Shown here: positions 57,725 to 60,836 of the stretch, one piece after another | How the letters are laid out: each line of letters begins with the position of its first letter | How positions within the stretch are numbered: the stretch's first letter is position 1 | Assembly (NCBI RefSeq): GCF_009811415.1 | Contig: NZ_BLIG01000020.1 | Location: 1-60,836, forward strand | Source of the DNA: Alteromonas sp. KUL106 | GTDB taxonomy: Bacteria > Pseudomonadota > Gammaproteobacteria > Enterobacterales > Alteromonadaceae | Length of the DNA: 60,836 nucleotides | Reading direction: 5' to 3' | The notes under the pieces: generated by a model | The model's database searches: none | Told to the model about the DNA's origin: nothing | The model's input: only the letters and a program-made list of their open reading frames with translations | Translations under genes and position numbers: made by a program

Positions 57725-59677
57725 CTATAGTTTTGAAGGAAGCTGAATAATAGCCGCCTCGATTCTGCGGTTTCGAGCGTTGGCCTCGTCTGATTCTTCA
57801 TCAACAAGCGGACGAGTTTCGCCATAGCCTACAGCAGTAATTCTTCTGGCTTCTATGTTTGCCTTCGCTATCAGAAGCGACGCTACAACCTTTGCTCTTC
57901 GTTCAGACAAACGCTGGTTATACGTTGCATCGCCATCTAAAGAAGCGTGGCCATGAATAATGACGCCTAAACTGGGGTCACTATTAAGGGCATTAATAAC
58001 CTCTTTAAGCGCATTTTCGTACTCAGGTAAGACTTCTATAGAATTGGACGCAAATTCAATATTGATGTTGAAAGAATCAACGATTTTGGCATTATCTAAT
58101 GTGAATTCTGCTGCGTTTGGTGCTGTTTCCGGCTCTATTTCAGGCTTTTCGGCTTCACAACCAAAGTCATCGACTATAGCGCCAGGCGCGGAGTTGTCAC
58201 AGTCATCCCATAGATCAACGATGCCGTCACCGTCAGTATCCCGTTTAAGGATATTCAGTTCGTCTTCAAAATGAGTTCGAACAGCTGGACACACGTGGTT
58301 AGGATCGTAGCTAATTCTTTCCTCAGCTTTGCTTAAGACGTCAGGCACCCCTTCTTTTGTGATGCCCAGTGTTTGCGCTAAATTGCCTGAAGCCGCTAGC
58401 AGTCTTACACGCGCTTTTTCTAGCGTATACTGAGCTTCTAAATAAGCGCGGCTAGACTCATAGTATTCGTTTTCAGAATCGAGCAAATCTAATAAAGAGC
58501 GCTCACCAATAGTAAACTGATCCATATAAGCAGACTTTACCCTGTCCGAAGATAGACGATGAGCATTGAGCGAGGGTAGCTGCTCTGTAATGTTGATAAT
58601 GTCATTAAAGGCAATCTGTACCGTTTGTCTCATGTCAATACAGGCCTTATCTCGTAGGTCTTTTGCTAAGTCTACCTGCGACAGCGCTTGTTTAATGGCC
58701 GCACGGTCTGAACCACCGTTGTACAAATTATAAGAGAAGTTAACGCCAACACTCGCTTCTGTAATCGTATTGTTAAGCGCGGCTTGGTCTCGCGTTTGTG
58801 CGCCATAGCTAGCGGTTAAATTTACCTGAGGATGGTATAGGCTTTTAGCACTGTCTAACCCATAGCGCTGTGCGTCAATGTTGTATATCGCTGCATTGAA
58901 CTGCGGGTTGGTGCTATAGGCACTATTTAACAGCGATTGAATATCCACTGAGCTTGTATCAACAAATGCAGCGTTTATTGTTACAGTTTTTAGGGTTTCA
59001 GCGGGTTTTTCGCCTACTATCCGTAAGAAACGTGCGGTAACATCGTGTAAGTTAGACAGCTCGGTCAGCACATTCGACTCGGCTAAAGAGAGACGACCGC
59101 TAATTTGCTCTAAGTCAGCTCGACGACCAACGCCGGCCTTTACGCTCTCTTCAATTTGTTTAAACACGTCAACGTGAGTAATCAGGTTTTCTTCAGCAAG
59201 CTTCAATAGTTCACGAAACATTCTAACGTCCATGTAAGCAAGTGCTGTATCTAGTGACTTCTGTTCGATTTCTCCCATCAATTCAAAAAAGCGGACAACT
59301 TGAGCTTGTTTAAACCGCTTAACCTCACTGCTTGTTAAGAAACCATCGTAAAGCATTTGGGTTAGTGTAACTTGCGCGGTATGCCCCATGTATTCTCGAT
59401 CTAAGCCATAGTTTCTATCGCTATATGCGCTTGACGCTAATACGTCGACTTGAGGGCGAAATCCACCTCGCGCAATGTTCACGTCTGATATGGCTATTTG
59501 AAGTTGACGCCAGCTGGCTTGTACTTCTGGGTTTTCATTTACTACTTTGCGAACATAGTCTTCCAAGCTGACTGATGAATTGTTTATATTATTACTTTGA
59601 GCAATAGCAGCATTAGCAAGTACAGCGCAAGCCGTTCCGATCACTACTTTGGGCAGCGCTGAATTCATAAACTTCAT
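57725..59677 (-). CDS. TolC-family outer-membrane channel fused to an OmpA-like domain
   Basis: This 650-residue protein has a signal peptide (cleavage after AIA), a TolC/AggA channel region (about 35-460; LEDYVRKVVNENPEVQASWR, VNFSYNLYNGGSDRAAIKQA), a calcium-type thrombospondin-3 repeat (DTDGDGIVDLWDDCDN near 480) and an OmpA peptidoglycan-binding domain (about 545-650; GHASLDGDATYNQRLSERRA). Plain TolC has only the first part. The fusion would anchor the type I channel to the cell wall. It starts the operon tolC-lapB-lapC-luxR and is divergent from the adhesin gene. Confidence 0.9.
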   Translation of the reverse strand: MKFMNSALPKVVIGTACAVLANAAIAQSNNINNSSVSLEDYVRKVVNENPEVQASWRQLQIAISDVNIARGGFRPQVDVLASSAYSDRNYGLDREYMGHTAQVTLTQMLYDGFLTSSEVKRFKQAQVVRFFELMGEIEQKSLDTALAYMDVRMFRELLKLAEENLITHVDVFKQIEESVKAGVGRRADLEQISGRLSLAESNVLTELSNLHDVTARFLRIVGEKPAETLKTVTINAAFVDTSSVDIQSLLNSAYSTNPQFNAAIYNIDAQRYGLDSAKSLYHPQVNLTASYGAQTRDQAALNNTITEASVGVNFSYNLYNGGSDRAAIKQALSQVDLAKDLRDKACIDMRQTVQIAFNDIINITEQLPSLNAHRLSSDRVKSAYMDQFTIGERSLLDLLDSENEYYESSRAYLEAQYTLEKARVRLLAASGNLAQTLGITKEGVPDVLSKAEERISYDPNHVCPAVRTHFEDELNILKRDTDGDGIVDLWDDCDNSAPGAIVDDFGCEAEKPEIEPETAPNAAEFTLDNAKIVDSFNINIEFASNSIEVLPEYENALKEVINALNSDPSLGVIIHGHASLDGDATYNQRLSERRAKVVASLLIAKANIEARRITAVGYGETRPLVDEESDEANARNRRIEAAIIQLPSKL

Positions 59678-59924
59678 AAACAGATCTCATCATTTAGAAA
59701 CCAAGCGACAAAAGTGCAGCTAGGTATAAGATGAAAATAGTCGCTTCGCCTATTTCTGCAAATCCTCCCCTCAACTTTTAAACTAAAAGCTAATGATTTA
59801 GGGGGAAATACCTAGGTTTTCATACTAAAGAATACGAATCCCCCGTACCACGGTCCGGTAACAAGATAGAAAAGCTCTGCTACGCTTTTTTATAGCCTAG
59901 TTAATCATCGACAAAGAGGAAAAT
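59678..59924. promoter_or_regulatory. Divergent promoter region between the channel gene and the adhesin
   Basis: This 247-base region must hold promoters for both operons. An AGGGGGAAATACC block near 59799 and AATCCCCCGTACC near 59837 face each other as inverted repeats. No sigma-54 or sigma-28 consensus was seen, so control differs from the flagellar genes. Confidence 0.4.
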
Positions 59925-60836
59925 ATGGCTGAAGTAATCGTTGTAGAAGTGAACGGTGAGGCTACTCTGGTTCGTGGTGAAACAGGTGAGCAGTTAAATG
60001 TTATCGTTGGGATAGATGTAAGCCAAGGTGATGTATTAACGATTCCACCCAATGGGTTTGTTACCGTTAGTTTAGACGGAGAGCTTCGTACACTTCCCGC
60101 AGGACAAAGCATCACTTTTCCGCTGCAACTAGACTTCACAGATAGCAATTCTGACGATGAATTTGCGGTTTTTGATGAGGGTGTCGATAACCTCGCGGTA
60201 TTGCTCGACGGGCTTGATCCTGCCGAGAAAGAGGGACAAGAAGGCAACGCTGACTTCCTTGATGTGCTTGCTGGTGACAGCGACATCTTAGCGTCTTTGG
60301 AAGCAACCGCGGCAGGCCTTGATGGCGGCGCTGGTTCTGAAGGCGGAAACAATTTTGTGCGTGTTGATCGCATTAATGAAGAAGTCGAGCCGGTGGGTTT
60401 TCAGTTCAATCAAAATGCAAATGGCAACGACGATGTTATGCCCGTAGAGTTTTCTGGAACGGGTGAGCAAGCACAAGACATTCTTCTCTCCCTTGATGCT
60501 ATCGGGTTAACCAACGACACAACGCCAACACTTTCAGGTATTACTTCAGCCATTCCAGGTAGCACGGTAATACTCACCGTTACGGATAGTGCTGGAAATG
60601 TTCAAACTATCACCGCTATCGTGCAAGACGACGGTACTTTTAGTGTAGACGTACCTAATGCGCTGGCTGATGGTGAGTTTACCGTTGACGCCACCGTACT
60701 TGAACCTACGGGCAATACGGCAAGCGCTGATACCACAGGCGTGATTGATACCACTGCGCCAACCATTACCATTAACGCGCCAGCTTTGGATAACGACCCC
60801 ACGCCTACCCTTTCAGGCACCACCGATGCCACTCCT
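59925..60836 (+). CDS. Large type I-secreted adhesin, N-terminal part (LapA/BpfA-like; runs off window)
   Basis: The frame is open for 304 codons from an ATG at 59925, which follows AGAGGA, to the window edge. The first 120 residues look like the LapA retention module (VVEVNGEATLVRGETGEQLN, GDVLTIPPNGFVTVSLDGE). LEATAAGLDGG at about 125-134 holds the TAAG di-alanine cleavage motif of LapG. After a linker, Ig-like repeats begin near residue 195 (NDTTPTLSG, then NDPTPTLSG). It is presumably very long, with RTX and secretion signals outside the window. Confidence 0.88.
   Translation, partial: MAEVIVVEVNGEATLVRGETGEQLNVIVGIDVSQGDVLTIPPNGFVTVSLDGELRTLPAGQSITFPLQLDFTDSNSDDEFAVFDEGVDNLAVLLDGLDPAEKEGQEGNADFLDVLAGDSDILASLEATAAGLDGGAGSEGGNNFVRVDRINEEVEPVGFQFNQNANGNDDVMPVEFSGTGEQAQDILLSLDAIGLTNDTTPTLSGITSAIPGSTVILTVTDSAGNVQTITAIVQDDGTFSVDVPNALADGEFTVDATVLEPTGNTASADTTGVIDTTAPTITINAPALDNDPTPTLSGTTDATP

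Noticed and set aside
59897..60373. Minus-strand frame of 158 codons, Ser/Thr/Pro-rich
   Set aside because: It is the complement of the adhesin N-terminal frame, which has a ribosome site and clear family features. Its composition is a reverse-complement artefact.

Overview
The window looks like chromosomal DNA of a marine gammaproteobacterium of the Alteromonadales, most likely Alteromonas or a close relative. This rests on the polar-flagellum gene order (fliKJIHGFE, flrCBA, flaG-fliD-fliS-flaI, flgBCDE / flgFGHIJKL, cheRV, flgAMN, flgP, flgT), on the three-tier FlrA / sigma-54 / FliA (sigma-28) promoter pattern, and on moderate G+C. The genus is inference. No rRNA, tRNA, CRISPR array or intact transposase was seen.

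Layout. (1) 1-12.6 kb, minus strand: fliK (cut by the window edge), fliJ, fliI, fliH, fliG, fliF and fliE (export ATPase complex, C-ring and MS-ring), then the master regulators flrC, flrB and flrA and a divergent flagellin-like gene. (2) 12.8-21.9 kb, plus strand: a nine-gene nonulosonic-acid (pseudaminic-type) operon with pseB, pseC, pseF, pseG and pseI, two methyltransferases, a WbqC-family gene and an FAD oxidoreductase. No pseH-type acetyltransferase is present. (3) 22.4-32.7 kb, minus strand: an unusually large Maf-type flagellin glycosyltransferase with an internal duplication, then flaI, fliS, fliD, flaG and three flagellin genes, each with its own sigma-28 promoter. (4) A plus-strand sialidase-like orphan at 33.0-34.0 kb, then minus-strand flgL to flgB (34-44.8 kb), cheR and cheV. 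(5) Plus-strand flgA, flgM and flgN, minus-strand flgP and plus-strand flgT (47-50.8 kb). (6) 51-60.8 kb: a complete Lap-type adhesin retention and release system: lapG protease, lapD c-di-GMP receptor, a LuxR-type regulator, LapC and LapB secretion subunits, a TolC-OmpA fusion, and the start of a large adhesin with a LapG-type TAAG cleavage motif.

How the parts fit. Six good sigma-54 sites (before fliK, fliE, flrB, flgF, flgB and flgT) and four exact TAAA-N15-G(T/C)CGATA sigma-28 sites (three flagellins and flgM) describe the flagellar cascade directly in sequence. The Pse operon would supply the activated sugar and Maf would attach it to the flagellins. The neighbouring Lap locus would control surface attachment through c-di-GMP, so swimming and attachment functions lie side by side.

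Two copies of a MITE-like element with about 30-bp terminal inverted repeats lie at 7.3-7.5 kb and 29.8-30.0 kb, and a solo end lies at 22.06 kb.
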